Under the pieces are notes generated by a model. The model was not told the origin of the DNA. It saw only the letters and a program-made list of their open reading frames with translations, and did no database searches. 64,000 bases of DNA from Rhodopirellula europaea 6C (GTDB lineage Bacteria; Planctomycetota; Planctomycetia; Pirellulales; Pirellulaceae): contig NZ_ANMO01000216.1 in the NCBI RefSeq assembly GCF_000338295.1, positions 1 through 64,000 on the forward strand. The letters run 5' to 3'. Positions within the stretch are counted from its first letter, which is position 1; the number at the start of each line of letters is the position of its first letter. Shown piece after piece: positions 17,161 to 26,337 of this stretch. A program made the translations under genes and the position numbers.

Positions 17161-18065
17161 TTGGAAGGTGTTGCGAGCAAGCGACTGAGGTGTCCGTCGA
17201 CGTCGATCAACATTTGACGTGCGGTTTGCGGCGAAACCTCTTTCATGTGAACGACGATCGCGGTCTTCACTTCGCCATCGCATTGTTGCAACAATTGTTC
17301 GGCTTGGTCCGTTGGAATCCCAACGATCTCAGACAACATCTGCCGCGACCTGGCAACCAGTTTTTCGTTGGTGGCACGGACGTCGACCATGCGATTGCCG
17401 AACGTCTTGCCGATCCGAATCATGGCACCGGTCGTCAGCATGTTCAGCACCATTTTGGTCGCTGTGCCTGCTTTCAAACGAGTCGATCCGCTGACCACTT
17501 CCGGACCGACAACCGGTGCGATCATGATCTGCGATAGCGGTCGCAATTGGCAATTCGGATTGCAACTCAGCCCCACCGTGACAGCGTCAACGGACCGGGC
17601 GTATTTCAAACCGCCGATGACGTAGGGCGTTCGTCCGCTGGTGGCGATCCCCACCAACACGTCGTTGCTGGATAAGTTGATCTCGGCCAAATCACGTTCG
17701 GCATATTCCGGATGGTCTTCGGCACCTTCGATCGCACGGGTCAGAGCCTCGGGTCCTCCCGCGATCACACCGACGACCATTTCGGGTGGGGTCCGAAATG
17801 TTGGTGGGCACTCGCTGGCGTCGAGCACTCCCAAGCGACCAGACGTGCCGGCACCCAGATAAATCAATCTCCCGTTGGATCGGAATTTGTCCGCGATCGC
17901 ATCCACCGCCTTCGCGATCTGCTCGGCTTGCGTGTTCACTGCTTCCGCGACCAAGGCATCTTGTGAATTGATGAGCTGAACGATCTGCAACGCGGACAAA
18001 GAATCGATCTGGGCAGAGGCCGGGTTGCTGGCTTCCGTGGTCAATTGATTCAACTGGTTCAGCAT
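17157..18065 (-). CDS. murQ: N-acetylmuramic acid 6-phosphate etherase
   Basis: The 302-residue SIS-domain enzyme removes D-lactate from MurNAc-6-phosphate, giving GlcNAc-6-phosphate. Diagnostic segments are GAGTSGRLGVLDASECPPTF (catalytic Glu), IEGAEDHPE (second Glu), GIATSGRTPYVIGGLKYA, CNPNCQL, PEVVSGSTRLKAGTATKMVL and ANEKLVARS-type C-terminal residues. The length is that of E. coli MurQ. The start at 18065 (MLNQLNQLTTE) is where similarity begins; the frame upstream to 18203 overlaps the promoter repeats. It is the first gene of a two-gene operon with the kinase and is divergent from the symporter. Confidence 0.95.
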   Translation of the reverse strand: MLNQLNQLTTEASNPASAQIDSLSALQIVQLINSQDALVAEAVNTQAEQIAKAVDAIADKFRSNGRLIYLGAGTSGRLGVLDASECPPTFRTPPEMVVGVIAGGPEALTRAIEGAEDHPEYAERDLAEINLSSNDVLVGIATSGRTPYVIGGLKYARSVDAVTVGLSCNPNCQLRPLSQIMIAPVVGPEVVSGSTRLKAGTATKMVLNMLTTGAMIRIGKTFGNRMVDVRATNEKLVARSRQMLSEIVGIPTDQAEQLLQQCDGEVKTAIVVHMKEVSPQTARQMLIDVDGHLSRLLATPSK

Positions 18066-18108
18066 GGTGAATGGTTTCGCATGAGTGTTTCCCTGACCGC
18101 AACAAACC

Positions 18109-18144
18109 TTGTCACAACGAAATACCTCGTCACAACAAAATACA
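18109..18144. promoter_or_regulatory. Tandem 18-base repeats between murQ and symporter genes
   Basis: TTGTCACAACGAAATACC (18109-18126) is followed directly by TCGTCACAACAAAATACA (18127-18144): 15 of 18 positions match. A weaker third match may lie at 18091-18108. Their place in the only promoter region of the divergent MurNAc genes suggests an operator for a regulator that is not encoded in this window. Confidence 0.55.
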
Positions 18145-18217
18145 GTAAGGTAGCCGCACGGGTGAGGCGGGGCGGATTCACTTTGACCGATGGACTTCAG
18201 CAAACGAGATTCGACAC

Positions 18218-19741
18218 TTGGCTATCAGCTCCTTTGACCTCGCCGTCCTGGTCATCTACATGCTTGCGATGGTTGCCTTTGGTCTCTGGGTTGGCCGAGA
18301 CCAAAAGGATTTGGCGGGCTACTTGTTGGGGGGACGTGACATGCCGTGGTGGTCGATCCTGGGATCGATCGTCGCGACAGAAACCAGCACCGCGACATTC
18401 TTGAGCGTGCCCGGAATTGCATTCGCGGTCGATGGCGACATGCGTTTTTTGCAATTGGGAATGGGGCTGGTCATCGGCCGTTTGATCGTCGCGGTGGTGT
18501 TGGTGCCTCTGTTTCGCCGTGGCGAAATCTTTTCGGCCTATGAAATTCTGAACACGCGATTTGGTGGTGCCAGCAAACGTTTCGCATCGTTGCTCTTCTT
18601 GGTCACTCGAAACTTGGGCGATGGATTGCGTCTGTTCTTGGCCGGCATCGCGTTGGAAAAAGTCCTCAGCGTTGATCTGGTTAGCTGCATCGTGATCCTG
18701 GGTGTCTTCACGATCATTTACACGTTCTTTGGCGGGATCAAAGCCGTGATCTGGAGCGACTGCATTCAGTTGGTCGTTTACATGGTCGGCGGCGTGCTGT
18801 CGTTGATGATTCTCGTCAGATACTTCCCGGGTGGTTGGCAACAACTCGTTGAGTTTGGTCAGGAGACCGGGCGTTTCCATGTCTTTGATTTTCGCGTTCG
18901 ATCAACCGAGACATTCAGTGTGCTGACGGAGCCTTTCACATTCTGGTCGGGAGTCATCGGCGGAGCGGTGTTGACGCTGGGGACTCACGGGACCGATCAA
19001 ATGATTGTCCAACGTTACTTGGCGGCACGCAGCACAGTGGATGCGCGGCGAGCCGTGGTTGCCAGCGGCGTGGTGGTCTTGATCCAGTTCGCATTGTTCC
19101 TGTTGCTGGGTGTTGCGTTGGCATGTTTCTATTCGCAAATCCATCCGCGAGCGTTTGAACACAATGACGAAGTTTTCGCGGCATTCATTGTCGATTACCT
19201 GCCAGTTGGTTTGGTCGGCCTCACGCTGGCCGCCGTGTTCGCGGCCGCTATGTCGACGTTGTCTAGTTCGTTGAATTCATCCGCTTCGGCAGCCGTCTCG
19301 GATTTCTACCAACCTTGGCTGCTCGCTCGCCGCAACGGATCGGCGGACAAGGGAGCTGAAGAGAAGAGTTCCGACGACGAAATGTCTGGCAACCTGCTCG
19401 GTGTCAGTCGCAAGCTGACCATCGCCTTTGGTTTGATTCAGATCGCGATTGGGATCGGTGCGAGTTATCTTTCCAGCAGTGTCATCAGCGATGCACTCGC
19501 TATCGCCGGCTTCACGGCCGGGATTTTGTTGGGCGTTTTCCTGCTTGGGATTCTGACCAATTCCGCTCACCAACGTGGTGCACTGATTGGAATGGTCTCG
19601 GGCATGATTGTGCTCACGGCGATCAAGTTTGGAACGTCCGTCGCTTGGCCATGGTTGGCGATCATCGGCTCGGTCACCACCTTCACGGCAGGCTACCTCG
19701 CTAGTCGCTTGATTCCGGCTGGGCAGCGAGCGGACAATTGA
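18218..19741 (+). CDS. Sodium/solute symporter (SSS family), probable amino-sugar importer
   Basis: The 507-residue protein has about 13 predicted transmembrane segments. Family features are GRDQKDLAGYLLGGRDMPWW near the N-terminus, SIVATETSTATFLSVPG (sodium-site Ser/Thr helix), SDCIQLVVYMVGG, LGTHGTDQMIVQRYLAAR and AAAMSTLSSSLNSSASA. The start is a TTG at 18218; no in-frame ATG precedes the first membrane helix. SSS carriers move sugars, sialic acid, amino acids or vitamins with sodium. Because it is divergent from murQ and overlaps the NamZ gene region, import of MurNAc or of a MurNAc-containing fragment is the likely job, but this is inferred from context only. Confidence 0.9.
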   Translation: MAISSFDLAVLVIYMLAMVAFGLWVGRDQKDLAGYLLGGRDMPWWSILGSIVATETSTATFLSVPGIAFAVDGDMRFLQLGMGLVIGRLIVAVVLVPLFRRGEIFSAYEILNTRFGGASKRFASLLFLVTRNLGDGLRLFLAGIALEKVLSVDLVSCIVILGVFTIIYTFFGGIKAVIWSDCIQLVVYMVGGVLSLMILVRYFPGGWQQLVEFGQETGRFHVFDFRVRSTETFSVLTEPFTFWSGVIGGAVLTLGTHGTDQMIVQRYLAARSTVDARRAVVASGVVVLIQFALFLLLGVALACFYSQIHPRAFEHNDEVFAAFIVDYLPVGLVGLTLAAVFAAAMSTLSSSLNSSASAAVSDFYQPWLLARRNGSADKGAEEKSSDDEMSGNLLGVSRKLTIAFGLIQIAIGIGASYLSSSVISDALAIAGFTAGILLGVFLLGILTNSAHQRGALIGMVSGMIVLTAIKFGTSVAWPWLAIIGSVTTFTAGYLASRLIPAGQRADN

Positions 19742-19758
19742 TATCCCTTCCTCGACGA

Positions 19759-21009
19759 ATGAATCTGAAACACCAACCACTCATGTCTTCTTTCAAAACA
19801 ATCATGCCCTCTCCATTCGTCGCGGTTTGTCTGCTTGCGATCACGCTTTCTGCCTCCCAACCCAATGTCGCCACCGCGGAAGTTCTGGCCGGAGTCGATG
19901 TGTTGCAACGAGATGATTTCGCGAGCCTTGCTGGACAAAAGGTAGGACTGATCACGAACCACACGGGCACGAATCTGACCGGAGCATCGACGGTTCAGTT
20001 GCTGCACGATTCAACGGACGTGGACTTGGTCGCTTTGTTCAGTCCCGAACATGGGTTTGTCGGCCAGTTGGATCAAGCCAATATCGACGACCAACGGGAC
20101 TCATTGACCGGATTGAAGGTCCACAGTCTGTACGGCAAGACTCGTGTTCCGACGGCGGAGATGTTGGAAGGCATCGACACGCTGGTCTTTGATATTCAGG
20201 ACATTGGCGTTCGCTTCTACACCTACATCTCGACGATGGGTGGCGCGATGAAGGCGGCGGCCGAAAACGATGTTCGGTTTGTCGTTTTGGATCGGCCCAA
20301 TCCGATCAATGGGACGGAGGTGCAAGGTCCAGTCACCGATGCGGGCAGCGAATCGTTCATCGCTTACCATCGCATTCCCGTCCGGCACGGAATGACGATT
20401 GGTGAGCTGGCCAAAATGTTCCAAGCGGAATGGGAACTCGATCTGGATTTGCAAGTCATTCCAATGGAGAGTTGGGCAGGTCGCCCCGGGTTTGATCAAA
20501 CCGGACGCATGTGGATCAATCCGTCACCCAACATGCGAAGCCTCAATGCGGCCTACCTCTATCCTGCGATTGGATTGTGGGAGACGACCAACTTGTCCGT
20601 GGGCCGTGGCACGGACACACCTTTCGAACACTTTGGTGCTCCCTGGATCGACGCGTTGGAATTGGCTCGTGAACTGAACGAACAGGGATTGAGCGGGGTG
20701 AGATTCGTTCCAATTGAGTTCACGCCGGACGCCAGCAAATTTGCCAATGAAAAGTGTGGCGGAGTGAATTTGATCCTGACTCAGCGGGCTGAGTTCGATC
20801 CATTGCGAACGGCGCTAACCATTGCCGTGACGTTGAGGAAACTTGCCCCCGACGACTGGAATACAAAGTCACTGAACCGTTTGTTGGTCAGCCAGAAAAT
20901 AGCGGAAGGAATCCTGGGCGGTCACTCGGTGGAGCAGTTGCAGGCGGCCTACCAAGAAGAGTTGGAAGATTTTCAAGCTCGCCGAGCGAAGTACCTGATG
21001 TACCGCTGA
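19759..21009 (+). CDS. namZ: NamZ-type exo-beta-N-acetylmuramidase (DUF1343)
   Basis: The protein (416 residues from 19759; a Met at 19783 is also possible) starts with a signal peptide ending near ATAE, so it acts outside the cytoplasm. It has the full set of DUF1343/GH171 blocks: VGLITNHTG, ALFSPEHGF, FDIQDIGVRFYTY, LDRPNPING, IPVRHGMTIGELAKMF, PSPNMRSLNAAYLYP and VGRGTDTPFEHFGAPW. The characterised member, B. subtilis NamZ, removes MurNAc from the non-reducing end of peptidoglycan fragments. The gene begins 17 bases after the symporter stop, so the two are cotranscribed. The product MurNAc is what the symporter, kinase and MurQ would handle. Confidence 0.9.
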   Translation: MNLKHQPLMSSFKTIMPSPFVAVCLLAITLSASQPNVATAEVLAGVDVLQRDDFASLAGQKVGLITNHTGTNLTGASTVQLLHDSTDVDLVALFSPEHGFVGQLDQANIDDQRDSLTGLKVHSLYGKTRVPTAEMLEGIDTLVFDIQDIGVRFYTYISTMGGAMKAAAENDVRFVVLDRPNPINGTEVQGPVTDAGSESFIAYHRIPVRHGMTIGELAKMFQAEWELDLDLQVIPMESWAGRPGFDQTGRMWINPSPNMRSLNAAYLYPAIGLWETTNLSVGRGTDTPFEHFGAPWIDALELARELNEQGLSGVRFVPIEFTPDASKFANEKCGGVNLILTQRAEFDPLRTALTIAVTLRKLAPDDWNTKSLNRLLVSQKIAEGILGGHSVEQLQAAYQEELEDFQARRAKYLMYR

Positions 21010-21043
21010 TAACCTCCCAGAGATTCACGACACTGCCCCAAGC

Positions 21044-21322
21044 TTGCTGAACGATCGCGACGAGAGCGGTCATTTTAAAATGGGAAGCCTCGCACCCATG
21101 GGAGATCGGCCATTCGGGCTGAAGGTCGATTCGGATGAATTGGTGCTCTCGGGATTTGAGCCCGACTCAGCAACAGCGGCGACTCCTGTTGAACCTCCCA
21201 CCGAACAAGAATTCATCGATGAAGACGCGGAGTACGGGCCAATGCAGGCGGAAGCTTACCTGCAGCGTTGGCTCTGGATCCTCCCAACAGAGGGTCTCGC
21301 GAAATTGCCGTCATCGGATTGA
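21044..21322 (+). CDS. Small acidic hypothetical protein
   Basis: A 92-codon frame, or 80 residues from the Met at 21080 (MGSLAPMGDRPFG). It is acidic (PTEQEFIDEDAEYGPMQAEAYL) with a plausible globular composition, and lies 34 bases after namZ on the same strand. I recognise no domain. It could be a real small planctomycete protein; codon use looks acceptable, but nothing proves expression. Confidence 0.4.
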   Translation: MLNDRDESGHFKMGSLAPMGDRPFGLKVDSDELVLSGFEPDSATAATPVEPPTEQEFIDEDAEYGPMQAEAYLQRWLWILPTEGLAKLPSSD

Positions 21323-21345
21323 TGCGAGTTCGTGGTGGATGAATT

Positions 21346-22401
21346 CTACAACGTTGTTGGTAGCTCGATTGCGCGGTGGGTTTTTGCTGATTCGTAACAT
21401 GCGTCGACCAAAGCCATCGTACGCAGGTTGTCTCGACCGCTTAGGTTGGGTTCGATGCCCGTTTCCAACGCGACCAACAGTTCTGCCATCGGGCCCGCAA
21501 ACGCATCGGGGAACCAGACTTTGTCCCAACGTGGTTGTTCCCATCGGCCGATGTCGGTCGTGGTCCAGTCAATTGTGCTGGGGCAGCGAAGAGGGTACTT
21601 GGGCCAACCGATGGTTCCGCGAGCCATCCCCTTGGTGCCCTCGACTCGCCAAGTGATCCCCAAGTCTTCGGCTGCGCCTTCGCGAGCCGGTCCTGCCCAC
21701 ACGTCATCGCAAATTTGGCAACGCAAACCGTTGGCGTATTCCAGGATGTACAGCCCGATGCCGTCCACGTGCGAGAACGTCGTTCGCGGATCGGTCCGGA
21801 AACTGGCGAAGACACGAACAGGATCACCGAACCAGTATCGCATCGCATCCAAGTGGTGGATCGACATGATCCGGCATGTCATCCATCCCTGCCGTTGTTG
21901 CCAAGGCATCCAGTGCGGGATCGCTCGCATGTCAATGGTTGCTAAGACAGGCTCGCCGAGTTGGCCTTGATTCAGCAGCGTCTTGCACGCCCGAACCGAC
22001 TGGTCGTAGCGCATATTTTGATTGACACAAAGCGTGATGCCAGCGTCGCGGCAGAGATCAACGATTTGCTTGGCCTCGGCAAAACAACCCGCGATGGGTT
22101 TTTGAACCAAGATGCCACGGATGTGCGGGTGCCGCACCGCTTCCCGAATGATCTCGAGTTGAACGTCCGGCGGGACTGCGATGTCGATGGCTTCAATTGA
22201 ACTGTCGGCCAACAGCTCGCTTGGATTGTCAAAGACCTTGCTGATTCCATGCCGCTCTGCCACGGAGGCGGCTTGTTCTCTTCGGCGTGAAGCGATCGCA
22301 GCGGGATGAAAGCCCGCGGCTCGGTACGCCACCAACTGGCAATCATCCATGATGAACCCGGCGCCGATGCATCCAATGGGCACCTCGCGATCTTTCGGCA
22401 T
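21346..22401 (-). CDS. Gfo/Idh/MocA-family oxidoreductase
   Basis: The 351-residue protein, read from [10 protein letters not shown], has an N-terminal Rossmann domain ([19 protein letters not shown], with the GxGxxx nucleotide loop), the conserved PLAGCFAEA-type EKP position as [15 protein letters not shown], and a C-terminal beta-sheet domain ([33 protein letters not shown]). These enzymes act on sugars, inositols or similar polyols with NAD(P). The normally conserved EKP reads QKP here. It lies 44 bases after a PhyH oxygenase gene on the same strand, so the two may act on one substrate, but I cannot name it. Confidence 0.88.
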   Translation of the reverse strand: MPKDREVPIGCIGAGFIMDDCQLVAYRAAGFHPAAIASRRREQAASVAERHGISKVFDNPSELLADSSIEAIDIAVPPDVQLEIIREAVRHPHIRGILVQKPIAGCFAEAKQIVDLCRDAGITLCVNQNMRYDQSVRACKTLLNQGQLGEPVLATIDMRAIPHWMPWQQRQGWMTCRIMSIHHLDAMRYWFGDPVRVFASFRTDPRTTFSHVDGIGLYILEYANGLRCQICDDVWAGPAREGAAEDLGITWRVEGTKGMARGTIGWPKYPLRCPSTIDWTTTDIGRWEQPRWDKVWFPDAFAGPMAELLVALETGIEPNLSGRDNLRTMALVDACYESAKTHRAIELPTTL

Positions 22402-22445
22402 GACGGGATCGATACCCAAGTCGACCGAGTCGCTTTCACGCGGCG

Positions 22446-23327
22446 TCAATTCTCCGCGTCCTTTGATCGGGCTTTCAATGAGGTCGCGCTGGCATCTCGA
22501 TTGGGATCCAGCCACGCCATGGATTGGCCAGGCGAGTCGTTTTGGCGAGAGTCCGTGTCTTCGAACCGTCGTTCTCCAATTTGACGCACCGCGGAGTCTG
22601 GCAATCGATCCAGTGGTGTGTAGCGAGGGTGATGTGAATCCTTGTAAGGATCATTAGACTTGGCGTTGTAGCAACAAATCATGGACCAGCGAGGGTTCTC
22701 GCTGTGATTTTGATCGCTGCGATGCAACAAGTTGGAATGGAAAAAGAGCACGTCGCCCGGGCTCATTTCAACATGCACGAGCTCAAACCGTTTCAATATT
22801 TCAGCCACACGTTCCGGATCCGCACCGGCTTGTTGGCCGGTCAGCTGATGATGAACCCGTCCGCATGTATGGGAACCGCGAATGACTTGCAGGCATCCGT
22901 TTTCTCGCGTCGCCGGATCGACGGCAATGAAACAACTGACCAAGTTCGGCGTTAGAACACCGTTGCCGTACCAGTAGCCGTAGTCTTGATGCCACGCCCA
23001 CGCGCCACCGATCCGGGCGTCCTTCATGATCATCTTGGAGTGGTAATGATACGGTTCGTCACGCAACAGTTGCTCGGCCCTTTGGGCCAATCGGTCGCAG
23101 CGTGCGAACGCTCCGTAGATGCCATCGCCGGGATGATTCCAAACCGACAACCGAACCGTGCCCCCTTCGCCGTCGTCGCGACCAAAGGCATGGTCATCCA
23201 AACGTTTGTCTTCTTTGGCCGAGCGGCGTAGCAGTTCGATCTCATCGGCATCGAACAACGAGGCAGCCACCAAGAAACCTTGGCTGTCGTAGTCGGCAAT
23301 CTGAGCTTCGTTGAGTGGACCGGGCAT
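22446..23327 (-). CDS. Phytanoyl-CoA dioxygenase (PhyH) family protein
   Basis: A 293-residue probable Fe(II)/2-oxoglutarate oxygenase. The iron ligands are visible in [12 protein letters not shown] (H, D) and the second His in [13 protein letters not shown], with the 2-oxoglutarate Arg likely in [11 protein letters not shown]. The double-stranded helix core reads [14 protein letters not shown]. The C-terminal tail ([14 protein letters not shown]) is longer than needed. It is upstream of the Gfo/Idh gene in the same orientation and spacing suggests one transcript. Paralogous PhyH and Gfo/Idh pairs are frequent in planctomycetes, often with sulfatases; the substrate here is unknown. Confidence 0.88.
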   Translation of the reverse strand: MPGPLNEAQIADYDSQGFLVAASLFDADEIELLRRSAKEDKRLDDHAFGRDDGEGGTVRLSVWNHPGDGIYGAFARCDRLAQRAEQLLRDEPYHYHSKMIMKDARIGGAWAWHQDYGYWYGNGVLTPNLVSCFIAVDPATRENGCLQVIRGSHTCGRVHHQLTGQQAGADPERVAEILKRFELVHVEMSPGDVLFFHSNLLHRSDQNHSENPRWSMICCYNAKSNDPYKDSHHPRYTPLDRLPDSAVRQIGERRFEDTDSRQNDSPGQSMAWLDPNRDASATSLKARSKDAEN

Positions 23328-23542
23328 TTTCGCTGAGGCAGGTTCGCGGGAACGAATGACAACGCGTCATTGTATGCGATCCTCAACGCCACAAACTGTT
23401 TGAGCTCCTGCCGGTTCAGGAGCTGGTTCGTTTTCACTAACGAATGGCGAAAGCATGTCGTCAGTTGCAGCTATTGGGTCTGCAGTCGATGTCGCCGCGT
23501 TACCCTGTCCCAAGCGGTTTGGTAGATCGCTTGGGCTGGGAT

Positions 23543-23713
23543 TCATTCTCCATCAAGTGGGACTTCGGGAGGAGCCGGGTTGGCATCCGCGTATTCTTGG
23601 ATGGCATCCGTGGGAGTTGAGGTGGTTTCAGATGCACCGGAGCAGCCGATCGTGAAGCTCAGTGCCGACGAAACGAGAACGAGATAGAGTGTTTTTTGCA
23701 TGGGGTTAGTCAT
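23543..23713 (-). CDS. Small lipoprotein downstream of DUF1559 gene
   Basis: A 56-residue protein, MTNPMQKTLYLVLVSSALSF..., with a signal sequence that ends at the lipobox FTIGCSG, leaving about 33 mature residues rich in Thr, Pro and acidic residues (ending PPEVPLDGE). Small lipoproteins directly after DUF1559 genes are a recurrent arrangement in planctomycetes. A strong hairpin at 23731-23762 separates the two genes, so the lipoprotein is probably expressed at a lower level from the same transcript. Function unknown. Confidence 0.75.
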   Translation of the reverse strand: MTNPMQKTLYLVLVSSALSFTIGCSGASETTSTPTDAIQEYADANPAPPEVPLDGE

Positions 23714-23730
23714 TTTGGTTTCTAAGAAGA

Positions 23731-23762
23731 GGGGCTGGTACATCTTGCGATGCGCCAGCCCC
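23731..23762 (-). terminator. Intercistronic hairpin, possible partial terminator
   Basis: Arms GGGGCTGG (23731-23738) and CCAGCCCC (23755-23762) are perfect, with a second internal stem CATC/GATG. On the minus strand the stem is followed by TCTTCTT, a T-rich but broken tail. It lies between the DUF1559 gene and the small lipoprotein gene. Confidence 0.6.
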
Positions 23763-23784
23763 AAAAGAGTTTGAGCCGTGTTGT

Positions 23785-25008
23785 CTACTCGAGACTTGTT
23801 TCCGTTTCTTTTGCCGAGCGAGTACCGAGGGCACCCCAGACGCCGAACGGGCTTTTCGTTCCAGGGGCGAGAGAACCACCTGCGGTCCCAACGTGGGCAC
23901 TCGTTTGATTTCCAGCTTCGATCGATTCTGTGACGAACTTCACGCTCCCGTCTGCCAACAACACGTGGCATCCACCTTGGTGACGACTGCTTGGTGGCAT
24001 CGTCCCTGTGTCGAAGTTGTTGCCGTTCGCACAAAGAGGACTGTTGGGAGGGCTAACGGTATGAACGCTTCCCCACAAAGTTCGCATCATGAACCACTTG
24101 TAGCCTCGACGTTGCTCCGCTTCGGTTCCGCCACCTTGGTGAAGTGCAAAGGTAGCCGTCGATGCCCAGAACTGTGGACGCTCTGGATCGATGTTAACGT
24201 TGCAGCTTTCGGTGCCGCCTTCGAATCCAGGGTTGATGGTTGCTCGAGCCGCTCGCGTTGTCACATCATTGTCGCCAAGATCGCTGTTCACTTCGCCTGC
24301 AGCAATCGTATTGGAAAGCCCATCGAGGATGTCTCGAAATTTCACGGTGCGACGTGCGACAAATACACCACGGTTGGCAGCTTGGCTCTCGATCGCGGCT
24401 CCTGCATTGGTGTTGCCTGAATCGTCAAGCGGTCCCGTTGGTCGGAAGACCGAGTCGCCAACGCAGGCGACGTAGTTCCCACGAGCGGCAGCTGGCAGCC
24501 CGCTGCCGGGATCGCTTGGGCAACGAAAACCGCTGACTTCAGTCGCCCATGGGCTGTAGTAAGCTGCGGCTTGTTGGCCAATCCATCGTCGGGGGCTTGG
24601 TCCCATCGGTGGAAAGATCGCTCCGGTGACGGGATCAGCGAGTGGATTGCTGATTTGTTCCCACAATCCCTGTTGCTCGATGTAAGGCAACAACCCAACC
24701 AACATGCTGAGTTCGAGACGATTGTTTGATCGCGGAACCTCTCCAGCGTTGTTCGCATCGGGAGCCGCTCCTGCTCTGTTTGGCGTGCCGGTCCCGTGGA
24801 TGGGCAACTGGTTGAAGCCAGAGTGATAGTTGTGGATGGCGAGCCCAATTTGCTTGAAATTGTTGCTGCAACTCATTCTTCTGGCAGCTTCACGAGCAGC
24901 CTGAACAGCAGGAAGGAGCAAACCGACGAGAACACCAATGATGGCAATCACGACGAGCAGCTCAACAAGAGTGAAGCCGAGTTTTCTTCTGGAATTCATG
25001 GACAACAT
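23785..25008 (-). CDS. DUF1559 protein with prepilin-type N-terminus
   Basis: From the Met at 25008 (or 24999) the protein is about 405 residues. It starts with a type II secretion/pilin cleavage-methylation motif, KLGFTLVELLVVIAIIGVL (cleavage before Phe, Glu at +5), then the DUF1559 signature AAREAARRMSCSNNFKQIGLAIHNYH. The C-terminal block CHVLLADGSVKFV is the H-x9-DG end typical of the family. These are pseudopilin-like proteins massively expanded in planctomycetes, with unknown function, presumably assembled outside the inner membrane. The 40 residues of open frame upstream of 25008 lack features and are left out. Confidence 0.92.
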   Translation of the reverse strand: MLSMNSRRKLGFTLVELLVVIAIIGVLVGLLLPAVQAAREAARRMSCSNNFKQIGLAIHNYHSGFNQLPIHGTGTPNRAGAAPDANNAGEVPRSNNRLELSMLVGLLPYIEQQGLWEQISNPLADPVTGAIFPPMGPSPRRWIGQQAAAYYSPWATEVSGFRCPSDPGSGLPAAARGNYVACVGDSVFRPTGPLDDSGNTNAGAAIESQAANRGVFVARRTVKFRDILDGLSNTIAAGEVNSDLGDNDVTTRAARATINPGFEGGTESCNVNIDPERPQFWASTATFALHQGGGTEAEQRRGYKWFMMRTLWGSVHTVSPPNSPLCANGNNFDTGTMPPSSRHQGGCHVLLADGSVKFVTESIEAGNQTSAHVGTAGGSLAPGTKSPFGVWGALGTRSAKETETSLE

Positions 25009-25512
25009 TCTGAGAAAGGCGTAAGAATCAAATGATTGATCGGGACGTCGCGAAACACCGACCCGTGTGTGGCAAGAGCTACCGCAACCAGCAAAGTTTT
25101 CGGGCATGTTGAGATTTGCCATGGCCAAAGGCTCGAAAGCGATGTTAGGCCGGTTGCAAAATGTTCATGCTGGTGCGATTTCATCTTACTAGGGTGCTTA
25201 AATTGCACCATGTAAAATGCGCAATTATGACCTCGTTTTATCCCCGATCCAGGGGGACAGCAGGTCCGTTGAGATTTAACGAGCACCGATGAAGACACGC
25301 TTTTGCTCTGATCGCGAGCGATGCGGTGAGAGCTCGGTTCCGTACTCTCGCAGAGGATGTCGCCGGTCCCTCTTTCAGCGACGTTGCCCACGCAGACCAA
25401 GTGCCCGGCAATGAGGCACCCCATCACAAGGTTCATTCACGGTGCGAGATGGCCGCATGGTGCGAGACGGCCCGTCCGCGTTCAAAGCTATTCGGAACCT
25501 GACCTATGCTCT
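25009..25512. promoter_or_regulatory. Promoter region of the DUF1559 gene, with inverted repeats
   Basis: About 500 bases without a supported gene. Two overlapping inverted repeats lie in an AT-rich patch: GGTGC/GCACC around TTAAATT (25193-25209) and AATTGC/GCAATT (25201-25226). The patch also contains weak -35/-10-like hexamers on the minus strand. It is the likely promoter/operator of the DUF1559 gene. Confidence 0.45.
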
Positions 25513-26337
25513 TCAGGCGGCGGCTCGTTGGGACGCGCTGATTGGCAAGCGGATGATGAACGCGGTGCCGCGACCGACCGAGCTTTCGACTCGCACGCGT
25601 CCTTTGTGTTCGTCGATGATGTCTTTGCAGGCGGCCAAGCCCAATCCGGTGCCGCCCTTGCCGGTTTCGTCGGGACCGGCTTTGGTGGAGAAGTACGGAT
25701 CAAAGATCTTTGGCAAGACGTCTTCCGGGATGCCTTTGCCTGAATCGCGAACGGTCAGTTCAACGTAGCCCGGTCCGTCGGTTCCGGTTTCGCACGTTGC
25801 GACTCGAATCCACAACGTGCCACATTCCCCGATCGCTTGTCGCGAATTGGTCAGCAGGTTGAGCAGCAAGCGTTGGATTTGATTGCCGCTGGCGTGAACG
25901 GTGGCCGTTTCCGCCAAGTCGGTTTCGATGCTGATTCGGTACTTCTGCATTTCGCGTTGCATCAGCACCAACGTTTCGCGAACCAGGCCGCTCAGATCAA
26001 CCGGTCCCATCGTGTCGCTGCGATTGCGAGCTTGGGCCAAAATCGTGTTGGTGATTTGTGCGGCTCGCTCGGACGCTTCCAAAATCTTCGTCAGTGCTTT
26101 GTCGCGGCTGGCTTTGTCTTCGTTGCGAAGTCCCAACTTGGCGTAGTTGATGACCGTCATCAGCACGTTGTTGAATTCGTGCGTCGCGGTGCCGGTCAAT
26201 TCGCCCAGCGTCGCCATCCCCTGCAGACGCTTCACTTGCTCCCGAAGCACCGTCAGCTCGTTGGCTTGCGATTCAGGGGCGTTGTGAGTCGAAGCGGCGG
26301 TGGAAGCTTGTTGCGACATAGCTGAATTGGAATCCAA
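25513..26337 (-). CDS. Soluble sensor histidine kinase
   Basis: A 274-residue cytoplasmic kinase without membrane segments. After an N-terminal coiled coil (about residues 23-42, ELTVLREQVKRLQG) comes the H box ATHEFNNVLMTVINYA (phospho-acceptor His about residue 54), then the catalytic domain: N box LLLNLLTNSRQAIG, G1 DSGKGIPEDVLPKIFDPYFS, and G2 GGTGLGLAACKDI. All ATP-binding elements look intact. The coiled coil and lack of a sensor domain suggest that it receives input from a partner protein. No response regulator gene is adjacent; the PAS-GAF-REC protein at 39275-41119 is 13 kb away. Start at 26337 or the next Met at 26319. Confidence 0.9.
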   Translation of the reverse strand: MDSNSAMSQQASTAASTHNAPESQANELTVLREQVKRLQGMATLGELTGTATHEFNNVLMTVINYAKLGLRNEDKASRDKALTKILEASERAAQITNTILAQARNRSDTMGPVDLSGLVRETLVLMQREMQKYRISIETDLAETATVHASGNQIQRLLLNLLTNSRQAIGECGTLWIRVATCETGTDGPGYVELTVRDSGKGIPEDVLPKIFDPYFSTKAGPDETGKGGTGLGLAACKDIIDEHKGRVRVESSVGRGTAFIIRLPISASQRAAA

